Assembly (NCBI GenBank): GCA_029204225.1 | Contig: CM055092.1 | Location: 61,057,302 to 61,121,301, forward strand | Direction of reading: 5' to 3' | Length of the DNA stretch: 64,000 nt | From: Diphasiastrum complanatum | Lineage: Eukaryota > Streptophyta > Lycopodiopsida > Lycopodiales > Lycopodiaceae | Part shown: in pieces, positions 35,198-45,941 of the stretch | How the letters are laid out: every line of letters starts with the position of its first letter | Numbering within the stretch: position 1 is the stretch's first letter | Made by a program: the position numbers and the translations under genes | Notes under the pieces: model-generated | Seen by the model: only the letters and a program-made list of their open reading frames with translations | Databases searched by the model: none | What the model was told of the DNA's origin: nothing

Positions 35198-35847
35198 TGT
35201 TGGAGGGTTTGCAGATCCCAAGGCAAACCTAACCCTAGTTAATCAGTGAGAGGGATTTGGCACCCTGCGTGTGTAAGTCCAACCCAATGATCACATAGAG
35301 ATTTGATTAATTAGAAAGTCCATAAAAGGACTTTAGGCCTTTTTGCGGGACTTTTAATGTCGCAGGGCCTAAATGTCAAGTTAGTGAATAAAGTTGGGTT
35401 TCCCACTCTTTTTTAAATTTGAATAGTTAGGGAGACAGAAATTGGACCAATAGGATTCAGAGGCCAGGGTCATCCTCTTTATTATAAAAAGGGACCAACT
35501 CGAGTTTTTCACATATGTACATATCTTCATTTCAATAAAGCAGATTGGTTCTCTTGTGAAATGGATTTATAAATGTCCTTGCTCTCTATCACTTTTCCTC
35601 CATCTCTCATGCTTTTATTGGGTTTTGCTAATTGTTGGATCTGATTGTTAGTGTTAATGGATGTAGTGTTAATGCTTAGGGTTAGTGGATGGTAGAGTTA
35701 GATGTGAATCTTCCATTCATGCTGAAATCTGAACTATGCTATCGCTCTCATTGGAACGAATCTACGCGTGACAACTAACTTCATCTCCTCGATGTTAGAT
35801 TGATTAGATCTTGGGTTGAGAATAGGCAAGGAAAGAAACCCACTACA
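35198..35847 (+). mobile_element. 5' LTR of the split gypsy element
   Basis: 650 bp, from TGTTGGAGGG to ...CCCACTACA. TATAAAAA is at 35483-35490, and a polyadenylation-type AATAAA is at 35534-35539, giving a normal U3-R-U5 order. It is followed immediately by a gypsy primer-binding leader. Confidence 0.88.
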
Positions 35848-35848
35848 A

Positions 35849-35868
35849 TTTTGGCGCTGTTGCCGGGG
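35849..35868 (+). promoter_or_regulatory. Primer-binding-site leader
   Basis: TTTTGGCGCTGTTGCCGGGG, which differs at one base from the TTGGCGCCGTTGCCGGGG leader usual in plant Tat/Athila-type gypsy elements. It sits two bases from the LTR end. Confidence 0.85.
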
Positions 35869-37071
35869 AGCTATGCCAATTTTTTAGTTTGCAGCATGTC
35901 TGTTGGATGGTTAGCTTGCATTAGGCATCTTGCAGTCGTAGCATGAATATTGTTAAATCTGCATTTAGGATTAGTTTGGGAGTCATTTTGCCTGATTTCA
36001 GTGGATTTGCTTGTTTGAAATCTAATATGATTGTGGAACAGGGAAAGTTATTCAGATCACTAATCTTAAGATCCATTTGGAATTGAGATATCAGAAAAAA
36101 CAACAACAATCGGTCAAATCTGTCAGATTTTGATCAAAAGGAGACAAAAATCGTCATCAGAGCTGATAACTTTTTGCCCTCTTTCATGAAACATTCGTCG
36201 AGTTGCAGACACTTTCGGTTTTGATCACAGAACCTTCAGTTTGAAGGGCAAACAATCCTTCCCAGCATATTTTCAGAAACATAAAAAAAACCATCAAAAA
36301 ACACCAAAAAATCACCAAAACCCTAAAAATATAGAAAAAGAACTTTCGTCCAATTCACTGTGCATAGGTGTGATTCAGATCTATCTACTGCCAGGTCGAC
36401 AAAGAATTATATCAGAAATAGAAGGCTTCTCAGAGGATCAGTTGTCATATTGTCATATTTTTGCCAAAAAAGTCTCATTTATGCAAAAATATCAATATTA
36501 CTCTTGATTCTTTGTCAGAACCTTCGCCGAGTTTTCAAATCATTCTATTTATAGTAAATTACTGTTTTTGAGTTCGACGAACATTTATCCTATCAAAATT
36601 ATAGAAAATCTTTATTTTTACCCTCGCCAAACTATAAAAACTGTGTTTTTATGTGCCAAAAACCTTCGCCAATTCTACCCTAGCTTTATTTGTGTCAGAT
36701 TCTGAGTCTGAGAGTTTGGCGAAGGTTATTTCCGAGGAATCTGTCAGAAAAATCTGATTAGAGAGTTTTTTTTCTTACATAAATAGCAATGCTGAACCTT
36801 TGTTTAGGGAACCTTCGCCAGTTCTATTTTTAGAATTTAATTTTTAAGATCAAGTCCGTGTCAGATTTTGGGTCAAACCTGATATAGTCTGATTTTGATT
36901 TTGAGAATTTTTTTTTTTTGAGAAGTATCGATTGTTGAATTTCAGAATTTTTTTCACGATATAGGAATCTGATTCTTGTCAAGTGAAAGAGATTTAGCAA
37001 ATTTGATCTGAGATAGTTTTGATTAAAAATCTAGATCCAATCTCATTGTCTGCTTGATTTAATCTGTAAAG
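35869..37071 (+). other. Untranslated leader of the split gypsy
   Basis: About 1.2 kb between the primer site and the gag ATG, without a coding frame. CCTTCGCCA-like words (CTTCGCCGAG, CCTCGCCAAA, CTTCGCCAATTC, CTTCGCCAGTTC) recur between about 36525 and 36830. Long leaders are known in this clade. Confidence 0.5.
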
Positions 37072-37706
37072 ATGGCTGCCCCCTGAGGTGCTCCTCAAGA
37101 AGTCAATCCAATCATTGTTAGAAGAGCACCCCGTTTGGATCTACCCAAATACAATGGATTAACATATCCAGTTACATTTCTTCAGATCTATTCTGAATCT
37201 TGTGAAGTCTATGGTGAAATTTTTTCTCAGGATAAACTTAAGCCCTATGGCTTTAACAGGTGCAGCACAAGATTGGTACTATAATCAAGATGAAACTGAG
37301 TGTACATATTGGGAGACTGTTAAACGAGCCCTTATCACACAATTCAAACCTTTATGGAAGACCCTTTCCTACTTTTGAGTAAAAAATTAAAATGGGAAAG
37401 CAAGAAATGGTTTGAGATTACATTGAAAGGTTAAAACACCTCAGATCTGAGTGCGAACCTGAGCTGATTAACAAAAATGCCATGATTATGTGGTTTTTGT
37501 CAGGATTACCTAAAAGGATCAAACGTGAGCTGAAACGCCATAATGAGTACGCACTTTTGCAAAATGCTATGGATGATGCAATTCGGGAGGAGGATAAAGA
37601 TTTGAACGATGAGCCGAATATCAGTATGTTGCCTTATACAATAGGGCAGATGAAGATGAGGAGAAAATTATATTTAAAAAATGGACTTAGAAAAAAGAGT
37701 TCGTAA
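37072..37706 (+). pseudogene. gypsy gag capsid part (split element, plus strand)
   Basis: ATG at 37072 starts MAAP, a stop, then GAPQEVNPIIVRRAPRLDLPKYNGLTYPVTFLQIYSESCEVY, the usual gag entry (PKYNG.. P..FL). After frame changes 37482-37706 gives MWFLSGLPKRIKRELKRHNEYALLQNAMDDAIREEDKDLND. The nucleic-acid-binding end is not clear on this strand; possible cysteine-bearing remnants at 37815-37900 are weak. Zinc knuckles of the same family appear on the minus strand at 42.9-43.4 kb, as expected if the element is split by an inversion. Confidence 0.75.
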
Positions 37707-38127
37707 AAAAAAAAAGTAAAAATAATAATAACAATATTTCGACAACTTCTCAGTGTCAGTCTCGTCGCGCACAAGTTGATTTCCAACTCATGCCCTACAT
37801 CCAACTACTGCTTCCTGTCAAAACATGTGGCAATAGGTTTGGCAAGTGACAATGTGGCCGCAAGTTTGGAAAGCTAAGACAGGTGTGTGGGTTTTCTTCG
37901 AACAGGTGCGAGTTTTTGGCAGCAAGCAGCAGGTTCGTTCCATCTCAATATTCATCGGTATTCTCACAACATATGCACATTGATAGGTATAGGGGTGACA
38001 TGTGTGGTGTTTCGACAACTAGCATCATGCAACAAGTTCATTGTTCATTCCATCTCCTCAATGTTCTTGCAGTAGATAAAACGCAAGCAGCAGGTAGCAG
38101 GTTTGGAAGCTCTGGCATGGACTCCAC
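37707..38127. other. Junction segment of the split element
   Basis: 38123-38127 on the plus strand is TCCAC, i.e. GTGGA read away from the inverted LTR. Under the inversion model the bases to its left are former 3' host flank, up to a breakpoint between about 37.7 and 38.1 kb. Within it is a diverged duplication of about 115-bp period (GTTCGTTCCATCTC near 37932, GTTCATTCCATCTC near 38044). Confidence 0.5.
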
Positions 38128-38784
38128 TATATTGGGTTTGTTTCCTTGCCTATCGTCAACCTTAGATCTAATCAATCTAGCATCGAGGAGATTCATCCAT
38201 TAATCCTAAGCATTAACACTACATCCATTAACACTAGATCCACAATGAAGATAGCTTACTCTTTCTCTCTCTCCCTTTCTCTCTCATAAAAAGTATAAAA
38301 ACATGCACTCCCAATAACAATCAGATCCAACAATTAGCAAAACTCCATAAAAGCATGAGAGATGGAGGAAAAGTGATAGAGAGCAAGGACATTCATAAAT
38401 TCATTTCACAAGAGAACCAATCTGCTTTATTGAAATGAAGATATGTACGTTTGTGGGAAACTCGAGTTGGTCCCTTTTTATAATAGAGAGGAGGACCCTG
38501 CCTCTAAATCCTATTGGTCCATTTCTGCCTCCCTAACTATTCAAATTTAAAAAAGAGTGAGAACCATCCAAATTGGAGGGAAACCCAATTTTATTTACTA
38601 ACTTGACATTTAGGCCATGCGACATTAAAAGTCCCGCAAAAAAGCCTAAAGTCCTTATATTGGCTTTCTAATTAATCAAATCTCTATGTGATCACCTGGT
38701 TGGACTTACACACGCAGGGTGCCAAATCCCTCTCACTTACTAACTAGGGTTAGCTCTGCCTTGGGATCTGCAAACCCTCCAACA
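38128..38784 (-). mobile_element. 3' LTR of the split gypsy element (inverted)
   Basis: 657 bp on the minus strand, from TGTTGGAGGG at 38784 to ...CCCAATATA at 38128. It aligns end to end with 35198-35847. Just outside its start, minus-strand GGTGGGGGATAC (38785-38796) is a polypurine tract, so this is a true 3' LTR. AATAAAG and the TATA region are conserved, the TATA as TTATAAAAAGGGACC. Confidence 0.9.
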
Positions 38785-38999
38785 GTATCCCCCACCAAAA
38801 CTGGTGGCGGTCCCACGACACCTGCGAGATGCAGTTACTGTGGGCTTTTATTTGCTTCAGGTCGAATCTTTATTAAATGATATTGCACCTTCTCCATGAC
38901 ATTGAGTCGGGCAGTGTTGAAATCTAAATTGTGCGGCAAAAAACAATGGTGGGCTCCGGCAATCCACTTTGAAGTTGTCGAAGATGTGAATCAAGATTC

Positions 39000-39674
39000 T
39001 CAGGAGCCTCTCATCATTGCGGCACGGAAATACAATCTAGCCACCAGCAACTGATCCTTAATCCTCTTTGACGCCATTGGATGAGAAAAGCAATCATCCC
39101 ATCGCGTTGCCATGGATGCCAATAGAGTCAAGTCTTTTGCAAAAGCACTGATTGCCTCATTGTCGGATCGAGAGAGTGTATATACTCCCGCTGGTGCATG
39201 CTTGTAGTGCCCAGTGGAAATCCACTGAAATTTTCCAACTGTAGGGTTGGTGGATGATTGGTCAGTTTGGTGTATGGATAGTAATTTTGTCCATGGCCAA
39301 TCCCAAATATCTATAGAGAAGTGTCCTCCACCCATGCCATCATGTGAAAACGTGATTAAATCTGATATTTCATGCGGTAAAACACACCTACGTAGAATAT
39401 TGTCTAATCCACGACGATACAATTGTCCTACAATCAATTGATAAGGTTGAGCCTTATGAATCAATTGCCTTTTATGTACTTTTGTCAAAGAGTCATTCGG
39501 TTGTCCTAGCATCAGGTACTCAACAATATCCGCTGCCCACTCAGATACTGCTTCTACATAGAATAATGTAGCGTCTGGTAATTCATCATCCACTTCGGTA
39601 TTAACTGGTGCGGATTCTATTCGCGAAACGTGGATAATGTTGCTTCCCCTTTCGAACCACAATTTAAAAGTCAA
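39000..39674 (-). pseudogene. gypsy integrase zinc domain, core missing (split element)
   Basis: The frame covers the linker after RNase H (ESAPVNTEVDDELPDATLFYVE, WAADIVEYLMLGQPND). It then reads YRRGLDNILRRCVLPHEISDLITFSHDGMGGGHFSIDI, the start of the H-H-C-C zinc domain. It passes without a break into sequence with no integrase core (no first Asp in a DF/DY context): GKFQWISTGHYKHAPAGVYTLSRSDNEAISAFAKDL. The catalytic core is deleted. The C-terminal 90 residues are of unknown nature and may be the normal end of pol in this family. Confidence 0.75.
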
Positions 39675-40130
39675 ATTCAGTCAATAATAGTAACCATCTT
39701 GCAATACGCCCAGTATTGCACGTCTTGTTTACCAAGTAAAGTAACGGCCGATGATCCGTATAAAATGCAAAGTGCATTTTCATGAGGTAAGGACAAAATT
39801 TTCGTACAGAAAAAATCATGGCTAACGCTTCACGTTCTGTTGTTAAATGGTTTTTCTCCAGATTTGTAAGCTGTCTGCTTGCAAATTGTAATGGACAGTC
39901 CTTCTTATAGTCACCTGGCTACGTCGAAACTGATCCAATTGCATATTTTGAGGCATCAGTGTAAACATGAAACTCAATCGTCCAATCTGGAGAACGCAGT
40001 ATTGGTGCTGAAATTAATGCTCTTTTTAATTTTTCAAAGGCTTCTAATGCCTCTACTGTCGAAATAGGAACAATAGTCAGTTTGTATATAGGTCTTGCTA
40101 AATCCGCAAAGAAGATAATAAAAATTTGAT
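39675..40130 (-). pseudogene. gypsy RNase H (split element)
   Basis: On the minus strand, after a frame change from reverse transcriptase, EALEAFEKLKRALISAPILRSPDW and HVYTDASKYAIGS open RNase H with the TDAS aspartate intact. After a stop, FASRQLTNLEKNHLTTEREALAMIFSVRKF and FYTDHRPLLYLVNK follow. A second stop lies in TEFDF before VVRKGKQH. Active residues are largely kept, but two stops interrupt it. Confidence 0.85.
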
Positions 40131-40999
40131 ATTAGTTCGCATGATCCATTAACACATAAACTCCACGAATTGTTGTTGGCGGTGGCAATTCCACAATAAC
40201 CTTGATTTTCATTGCCATGTCTAGATATCACATGCCCAAGCACAACTCTGTGGGAAACCCATATCTGGCATTTTTCTGGATTTAGAAAAAAATGATACTT
40301 GCGACATCTTTCAAATACTTTCTCCAATGGATCCAGGTGGTCTATATCTATACTATTATGGACTCCTAGGTCATCCAAGTAAATTTTAAGAAATTTTTGT
40401 AGATAATATTTAAAAGCAAATTGCATTACTCTTTGGAACGAACTTGGTGCATTACAGAGTCCAAACGACATTATTTTGTAAGCATAGGTGTCCCATTCTG
40501 TTGCAAAAGCTGTTTTGTGATGATCTGCAGGTGCAATTTTGACCTGGTTGTAACCACTAAATCCATCCAGAAAACTATAAGCTTCCACTCCAGCAAGGCG
40601 ATCCAAAATGCTTTCAGTAAAAGGTAACAAAAAGTGATCCTTCCACGTCACTTTGTTCAAGGCCTTGAGATTCACACAAATTCTCAATTTCTCATTCTTC
40701 TTAGGAATAATGACAATTGGTGAAACCCATTATGTATGCTCGATCTCATAAATGAAATCGGCGTCAAGCAGTCTCTAAAGCTCTTTCTTTATTAGATTCG
40801 CAACATTAGGATTACAGCGATAGAACTTTGTAACCTTTGGAACTGCATCAGGTACTAAAGGTATGGTGTGTCCAATAACTGACGTTCGGATACCCTTGAA
40901 ATCTTGATAAGTCCATGCAAAACAATCTTGATACTTAATAAGTAACATTCGGAGCGCTTGAAACTGTTCAGAATTAAGTTGTGATTCCAGCTTGTACAA
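40131..40999 (-). pseudogene. gypsy reverse transcriptase (split element)
   Basis: From 40999 the frame gives QFQALRMLLIKYQDCFAWTYQDFKGI, HTIPLVPDAVPKVTKFYRCNP, a stop, then from 40687 RICVNLKALNKVTWKDHFLLPFTESILDRLAG, FLDGFSGYNQVKIAPADHHKTAF, YKIMSFGLCNAPSSFQRVM, and the active site KIYLDDLGVHN. VFERCRKYHFFLNPEKCQIWV and LGHVIS follow, then a frameshift into KIKVIVELPPPTTIRGV. The YLDD motif is intact. The style (CRKY...NPEKC) fits the Tat/Athila group. Confidence 0.9.
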
Positions 41000-41940
41000 T
41001 CTTTTCTAGTTCTCCTGGTTCAGCAAGATTCATAGCCTGTGTCCTAGCTGGGCGATCGTAAACATCTTTCGATTCTGGCACCTGTTCTTCGGATTCACAA
41101 TGTGCTTTGGGTAGCATGATAACCACATCATCCAGTGTATAACGTTTAAAATGTTCGGGCATATCATGCTGGATTACATCTGCTTGTTCTTTTTCAAAAG
41201 GATTTGTCTTGGATCTTCGCTTAGTCTTCTTAGCAGGAATTGATCGTGGAAGTGATGACTTCTGAGAAGATAAACTCTTCTTTGAACGCGAAGACTTCCT
41301 AGACGATGATGTCTTGCTAGAACTCTGACTTGTATAATCATCCTTGAATTTTCCTTTGTCTTTATCCAGTAAGGGTGGCACATTCTTTGAATCAATCTTT
41401 TGAGGAGGATTTTCCCATTTCAAGACCGTATTATAATGTTGCTTGGATTGTTTCTTCATCATTGACCCTGTGATCCTGTCTTCCTCCAATACAACTACTT
41501 TTGGCAGTTTTATTGCTGGTTCATTAGAAATATTACGCACACCAAATTTGGTCGGATCCATATGATTTAGAATCTGGTCATCAGTAAGCTTTGCATTGTC
41601 ATCATAAGTCAAGGCATGACTCATAGGAATGAGTTCATCTTCAATCGGATATGGTATAGGCTTCGTTGATATCCAAGCTACATCAGCACATTCAATGGAA
41701 AAGTGACCGGTGTATTCAAGATTTGATCCAATAATGAAATCTCGTTCAAATCTGACTGATTATCTTGTTGACAAATATATCCTGTTGTACAGTCAATTGT
41801 TGCAAGAGCTTCATTCTAGTTGACAGTATCGATTTGAGAATCGTAATGAACTCCCAATTTTTTTACTGGTCGATCACAAGTATGATCCGTTGTTGACGAA
41901 TCATCATCCTCTTTTTGAACCACTGGTTTGATAGTCCTAG
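41000..41940 (-). pseudogene. gypsy protease-RT spacer (split element)
   Basis: 40974-41624 is an open frame rich in serine and lysine (SSSRKSSRSKKSLSS), with no enzyme motif, ending in ARTQAMNLAEPGELEKIVQAGI, which leads into the reverse transcriptase. From 41625 to 41940 stops break the frame. A long charged spacer of this kind between protease and reverse transcriptase is usual for the clade. Confidence 0.65.
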
Positions 41941-43119
41941 TTACAGGATCAACCTTGACTGCATGTTCACGATTTTCAAAAGTGATTTTTCCAGTACCCA
42001 GTTATGAATTACTTGCGCAACTCGTAGCCATGGGCGTTCCAATAGGACTCGGTAGACATTTGGTGCTTTTGGTAGGTCCATTACTACGAAAGTAATGATG
42101 AATTGTACTCCGACAATTCTGACAGATATATCTTCAACCATTCCTCGTGGACAAACTGTTGTTTGATCAGCTAGCTTAATGGTAAAAGTCGCGGATTTTA
42201 TCTTTATAAGGCCCCATTTTGCACGTAGCTTTGTAGAAATCAGGTTAGCTCCCGAACCGCCATCTATCACAACTGCTTCATTAGGAAATTGTTTATGCTG
42301 TATCGACAGGGTGATATTTTTTTGTTCACTTTCCCAAGCTACTCCGACATGGAGTACTTCATTAGATTCTTCAAATCCAGCACAAAAAAGTGGCTCCTGA
42401 TGAACTTCTGGTTCAGCTTGAGTTAACTTTTGCGCTAATACTTCTTTTGCTTTTGGCACCAACTTCAGGAACTCTCCCAACAAAATATTGATCTTACTAG
42501 ACAAAATATTCATGAGCAGTTCTATTTGTGGTGCTTCGGATTTAGTCATCTTGAAAGGTTCTTCATGATGATGCAACTGAGCATTCATATTTGTACGTGA
42601 ATTTTTTGGTGACTGCAATGGTGAAGAACGAACTTCGGTTGTTGCTCTAGCAGCTTCAAGCTTCTCTTCTTCTTGCAGATGTTTAATCCACTGCCTCATA
42701 TCCTGATATCTTCTTTTTTCTACATGAAGATTTGGATAGACTCTTGATGTTGTTGGTATATCAGTTAATGGTATAGAATCAGCAGGTACTGGATCTACTA
42801 CCGGTTCTTTATGCTTCTGTGCTCCAGTGACCACCATCAAGGGTACACTTGGTTTATTCTGAGCTATTGGTCTTTTTTTTATTGTTATTAAATTTACAGG
42901 AGTTGTAGCCGGTGGTGGCTTCGGTTTTGTTGGACACTCCTTATAGCAATGCCCATAACCATAGTCATGACAGAATGGTACAAATTTCTCTTTATTTGGA
43001 CATTCTGCAACTATGTGATTTTCTCCACATGCAAAGCATCCAAGTGGTGCTCTGGTCCACTTTCTAGATGCTTGAAGATCCACCTTCTTGATCATTACCA
43101 TAGTTCCATTGCTTGGCAC
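41941..43119 (-). pseudogene. gypsy gag zinc knuckles and protease (split element)
   Basis: A 392-residue frame begins near two cysteine-rich knuckles, CFACGENHIVAEC and FCHDYGYGHCYKEC. A proline/charged linker follows, then a retropepsin domain: HKQFPNEAVVIDGGSGANLISTKL with an intact DGG active site, IVGVQFIITFVVMDLPK, and VYRVLLERPWLRVAQVIHNW at its end. The DGGSGANLI and LLxRPWLR style is the same as in the plus-strand element at 17.2-18.1 kb, so the two belong to related families. This is the longest unbroken retroelement frame in the window. Confidence 0.88.
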
Positions 43120-43830
43120 ATTTGTAAGGTTCTGGTTCCATCAAATTGGCAGGAAGAGCGGGGTGCTTTGGTGGGGTAGGTAAGGCTAACCGTTCTGGGT
43201 ATCCAGAGCAGATTGACGAGGTCTAGCTGCTGGATTTCCTCCACAATGTGGTTCTCGATATCCCATATGGGCATACCGTTACTAAATTATCTGAGGATTG
43301 AAGTTGCAAAAAGCAATCTCATGATCAGGCGAATTACACAAATGGCATATACTGATTTCCATTCGTTTTTTCAATTGAGGACACTCATTCACTGTGTGAT
43401 TTCCTGTATAAATAGAATATTATACATTTTCTCTAGTAGGAAAAGTCTTTGCAAACTTTTCGAGTTCCTTGTTCGCTTGTCCATGGAAATCTTCCAATGC
43501 TTTGATCTTCTCATCAAATTGTGACTGCAACTTTTTCATCTGATCTGTTGGTTCTTCCCAAGTTTCTCGAACTCATTGAGCATCATTTCTATTGTAGCGT
43601 TGACATTCGTTGATGCAATAGTGGTGGATGTCGTAGTATAATTTCTCCGTTTTAGTTCGGATTTGAATGCTGTAAAATGCAAAATTGTTTTGGGTGGCAA
43701 ATTGAACATAATTGGATGAAGAATTGCCATGGAAAGGCTTATGCTCACGCGTTCACTAGCTCTCGATGTCAATCTCAAGGGGAGATCTGGAAACAGCCTC
43801 TTATGTCCCCACAAATGTTTTAACAAAAAC
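43120..43830 (-). pseudogene. gypsy gag middle part (split element, minus strand)
   Basis: Fragments in alternating frames: NVNATIEMMLNEFEKLGKN, KKLQSQFDEKIKALEDFHGQANKELEKFAKTF (a likely coiled coil), then GNHTVNECPQLKKR and ICHLCNSPDHEIAFC, which resemble zinc knuckles. No overlap with the capsid part at 37072-37706 is visible. Similarity to anything retroviral ends near 43830, about 270 bp before the H2B TATA box. Confidence 0.6.
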
Positions 43831-44050
43831 ATAGGAAATGGTTTTCACAACATGGTTGCATTAGAGAAAATGTTTTTGGCATGGTTGCATTATGCAAGTT
43901 TGAGTGCTTCACCAAGGTCTAGGGCCTCAAATATCTCTGCTTGTGATGGTGGTCACAATATGTCTTTGCCTTTGGACATGCACACAATGCCCGTCATACT
44001 TAAACACTTCCCGCTCTTCACGAAGCGCGGCCAGCTCGGCAGCCACGTTA

Positions 44051-44135
44051 GCAATCCGCACCAACAAATTCTGACCAATCAACTCTTCCCAAATTTTCAT
44101 ATATAACATCAATGTCACTTGAGAAGTCGGCAATT
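44051..44135 (+). promoter_or_regulatory. Core promoter of the H2B gene
   Basis: CCAATCA at 44075-44081 and TATATAA at 44100-44106 lie 149 and 124 bp before the ATG, a normal plant histone layout. AATCCGCA (44053-44060) matches six of eight bases of the reverse form (GATCCGCG) of the plant histone octamer CGCGGATC. The start site is expected near 44130-44140. Confidence 0.6.
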
Positions 44136-44223
44136 CAAAGCATTTTCCTCTCTTTTCTGTTTGCTTTCTTTCGCTTGCGATCGATCGCCCTCGCTTACTA
44201 TCTCCATAGCTCTTGCTGCTGCG

Positions 44224-44637
44224 ATGGCGCCCAAGGCAGAGAAAAAGCTTGCCGAGAAGAAGCCCGCAGAGAAGAAGCCTAAGGCCGAGAAGAAGCCCAA
44301 GGCAGAGAAGGCCCCAGCGGCAGCTAAGGAGGGCGGAAAGAAGAAGAGAGTGAAGCGCATTGTGGAGACGTACAAGATCTACATATTCAAGGTGCTGAAG
44401 CAGGTGCATCCCGACACTGGCATCTCCGGTAAGGCCATGGGCATCATGAACAGCTTCATCAATGATATTTTTGAGAAGCTGGCCCAGGAGGCATCTCGGC
44501 TTGCTCGCTACAACAAAAAGCCTACTATCACTTCGCGGGAGATCCAGACTGCTGTGAGACTGATTCTTCCTGGGGAACTGTCCAAGCATGCGGTGTCGGA
44601 GGGCACCAAAGCAGTTACTAAATTTACAAGTGCTTGA
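44224..44637 (+). CDS. Histone H2B, intact, intronless
   Basis: 137 residues from ATG 44224, chosen because it gives the plant start MAPKAEKK; an upstream in-frame ATG at 44119 lies in the leader. Residues 1-43 are a lysine/alanine/proline tail with repeated EKKP(K/A) units. The histone fold follows: [21 protein letters not shown] (48-68), [20 protein letters not shown] (77-96), [17 protein letters not shown] (103-119) and the C-terminal helix [17 protein letters not shown]. Lys133 in the AVTKFTS motif is the plant H2B monoubiquitination site. It pairs with H2A in the nucleosome core in the nucleus. All core residues look intact, GC content is higher than the surroundings, and it is the only undamaged gene in the window. 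Confidence 0.97.
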   Translation: MAPKAEKKLAEKKPAEKKPKAEKKPKAEKAPAAAKEGGKKKRVKRIVETYKIYIFKVLKQVHPDTGISGKAMGIMNSFINDIFEKLAQEASRLARYNKKPTITSREIQTAVRLILPGELSKHAVSEGTKAVTKFTSA

Positions 44638-45940
44638 ATGTTCAAGCGTTTCATTAGAGATGTTTCTGAGATCATCTTGCCAACAAAGTATCAGCTCTCT
44701 GGAACCAGTTTGGAAATTCACTTGCATGGGTGGTTTTAAGGTTTTGCTTTAATGAAAAACAGATTTAGTCTTAACAGGGCATGGATCATTGATGAAAGCT
44801 TTCTTGATACAGAATTCTGGACAGCCTTTGTCCAAAACGGCCTTTTCTGTGGTATCCAGAATTCGGACTCTTGCTGCTATTGTGGCTCAGCACACGAAGA
44901 CAGACGTAATAGTTTGTTTGTTTGTTGGTCTTGTTGCTATTGTGGCTTAACAAAAGGACTTGCCATTATATCTTTACAATGGCATTCCAAACAATTATCA
45001 GTTGTCCAATGCAGAATTCACTTGAATATTTTATTTCTTGTCATACGATTTAGTGTATTAATACACATAGAAGTGTGTTTTGTTTGCATATTAGAATCAT
45101 TTAAATTCGTCACCATGTTGTAATTTTTTATCTGCACCAAATGCATTCATAGTTTCTATTTCTAAAGATGTGTTCTATTTTTACTTCCAAATTGCATAGA
45201 CGAAGGAGAGGTGAATTGTAACTATAAGAACCAACATTTTTGGATTATCATTTTGCAAGAAATTACAACCATAAAAAACATAAACTGATAATTTATAATC
45301 ATTAACTTACATTTGCATCTATGTGTTTGTCATTCAGGGTTGAGTTAAGCTGTATTTCATAAATCTTATGTAAAGTCTTGTATAGACAATGTATACAAGA
45401 TTGAGTCAAATTATTGTGTATGAACTATTGTAAAATGCATTCATTGTGCATGCTAAATTGTTATATCATAGTTTTTGCATGCCATTGTTTACAATATAAA
45501 TAATGTGAACAATTTGAAATCAGTCTATTATGTTGGTATTTTTCTTAGCAAGTATTGGTTTGATTGGTTTATTTTGTTTTGACATTTTGTGAAATCATGA
45601 ATCAATTTTTAAGATGTTGAATGTTTGAAAAAATAATCAATTAGGTTTGTAAGTATTAGTTAGCAATTTATTGATTTTCCAATTTAGTTTTGACCTTTTT
45701 GATTTTATAGTTTTATAATATTTTACTCTTAGTCTTGTTTTTGTTTGATTTGTTCATTTCTCTTGGAAACCCAAATATAGAAAATTGTAAATGAATCATT
45801 CTCTTGTTTTGTTAATTATTGACCTATAATTATTTTATTTTTCTATTTTGTACTATCATTGATTTCATAATTTTTTGTTCAATAGTATTATTTTTATATG
45901 ATATTTCCACATGAAAGTGGTCACTATTGAATCTCAATAA
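44638..45940. other. H2B 3' flank; no further gene seen
   Basis: The sequence becomes very AT-rich. A short duplicated word CTTG(C/T)TGCTATTGTGGCT occurs at about 44871 and 44930. An open frame at 44752-45123 has no recognisable domain and is probably chance within the 3' region. Confidence 0.45.
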
Positions 45941-45941
45941 A

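Larger units (their letters stand above)
35198..43830. mobile_element. Ty3/gypsy (Tat/Athila-like) with inverted 3' part
   Basis: Plus strand: 5' LTR, primer-binding site, leader and gag capsid (35198-about 37700). Minus strand: 3' LTR, integrase zinc domain, RNase H, reverse transcriptase, protease and gag zinc knuckles (38128-43830). No coding segment is present twice. The LTRs belong to one family, with 14 mismatches in the first 205 bp or so by hand count. GTGGA borders the outer edge of both LTRs, the 5-bp target duplication length expected for gypsy. The simplest reading is one insertion with its 3' part plus some flank later inverted. Two separate insertions in opposite orientation remain possible. 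Confidence 0.75.

Noticed and set aside
35198-38784. A complete element between the LTRs at 35198 and 38128
   Set aside because: The LTRs are inverted relative to each other, so they cannot be the two ends of an ordinary insertion enclosing 35848-38127.
43729-44106. 125-codon plus-strand frame upstream of H2B
   Set aside because: It overlaps the minus-strand gag remnant and the H2B promoter, and has no recognisable domain.
43927-44727. 266-codon minus-strand open frame across the H2B gene
   Set aside because: It is antisense to an intact H2B. High GC and codon periodicity of H2B keep the opposite frame open. The upstream part (about 43927-44108) has a weak coiled-coil look but no support as a gene.
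44752-45123. 123-codon plus-strand frame after H2B
   Set aside because: It lies in the expected 3' region, has no recognised domain, and contains a short internal duplication (CTATTGTGGCT) rather than protein-like features.
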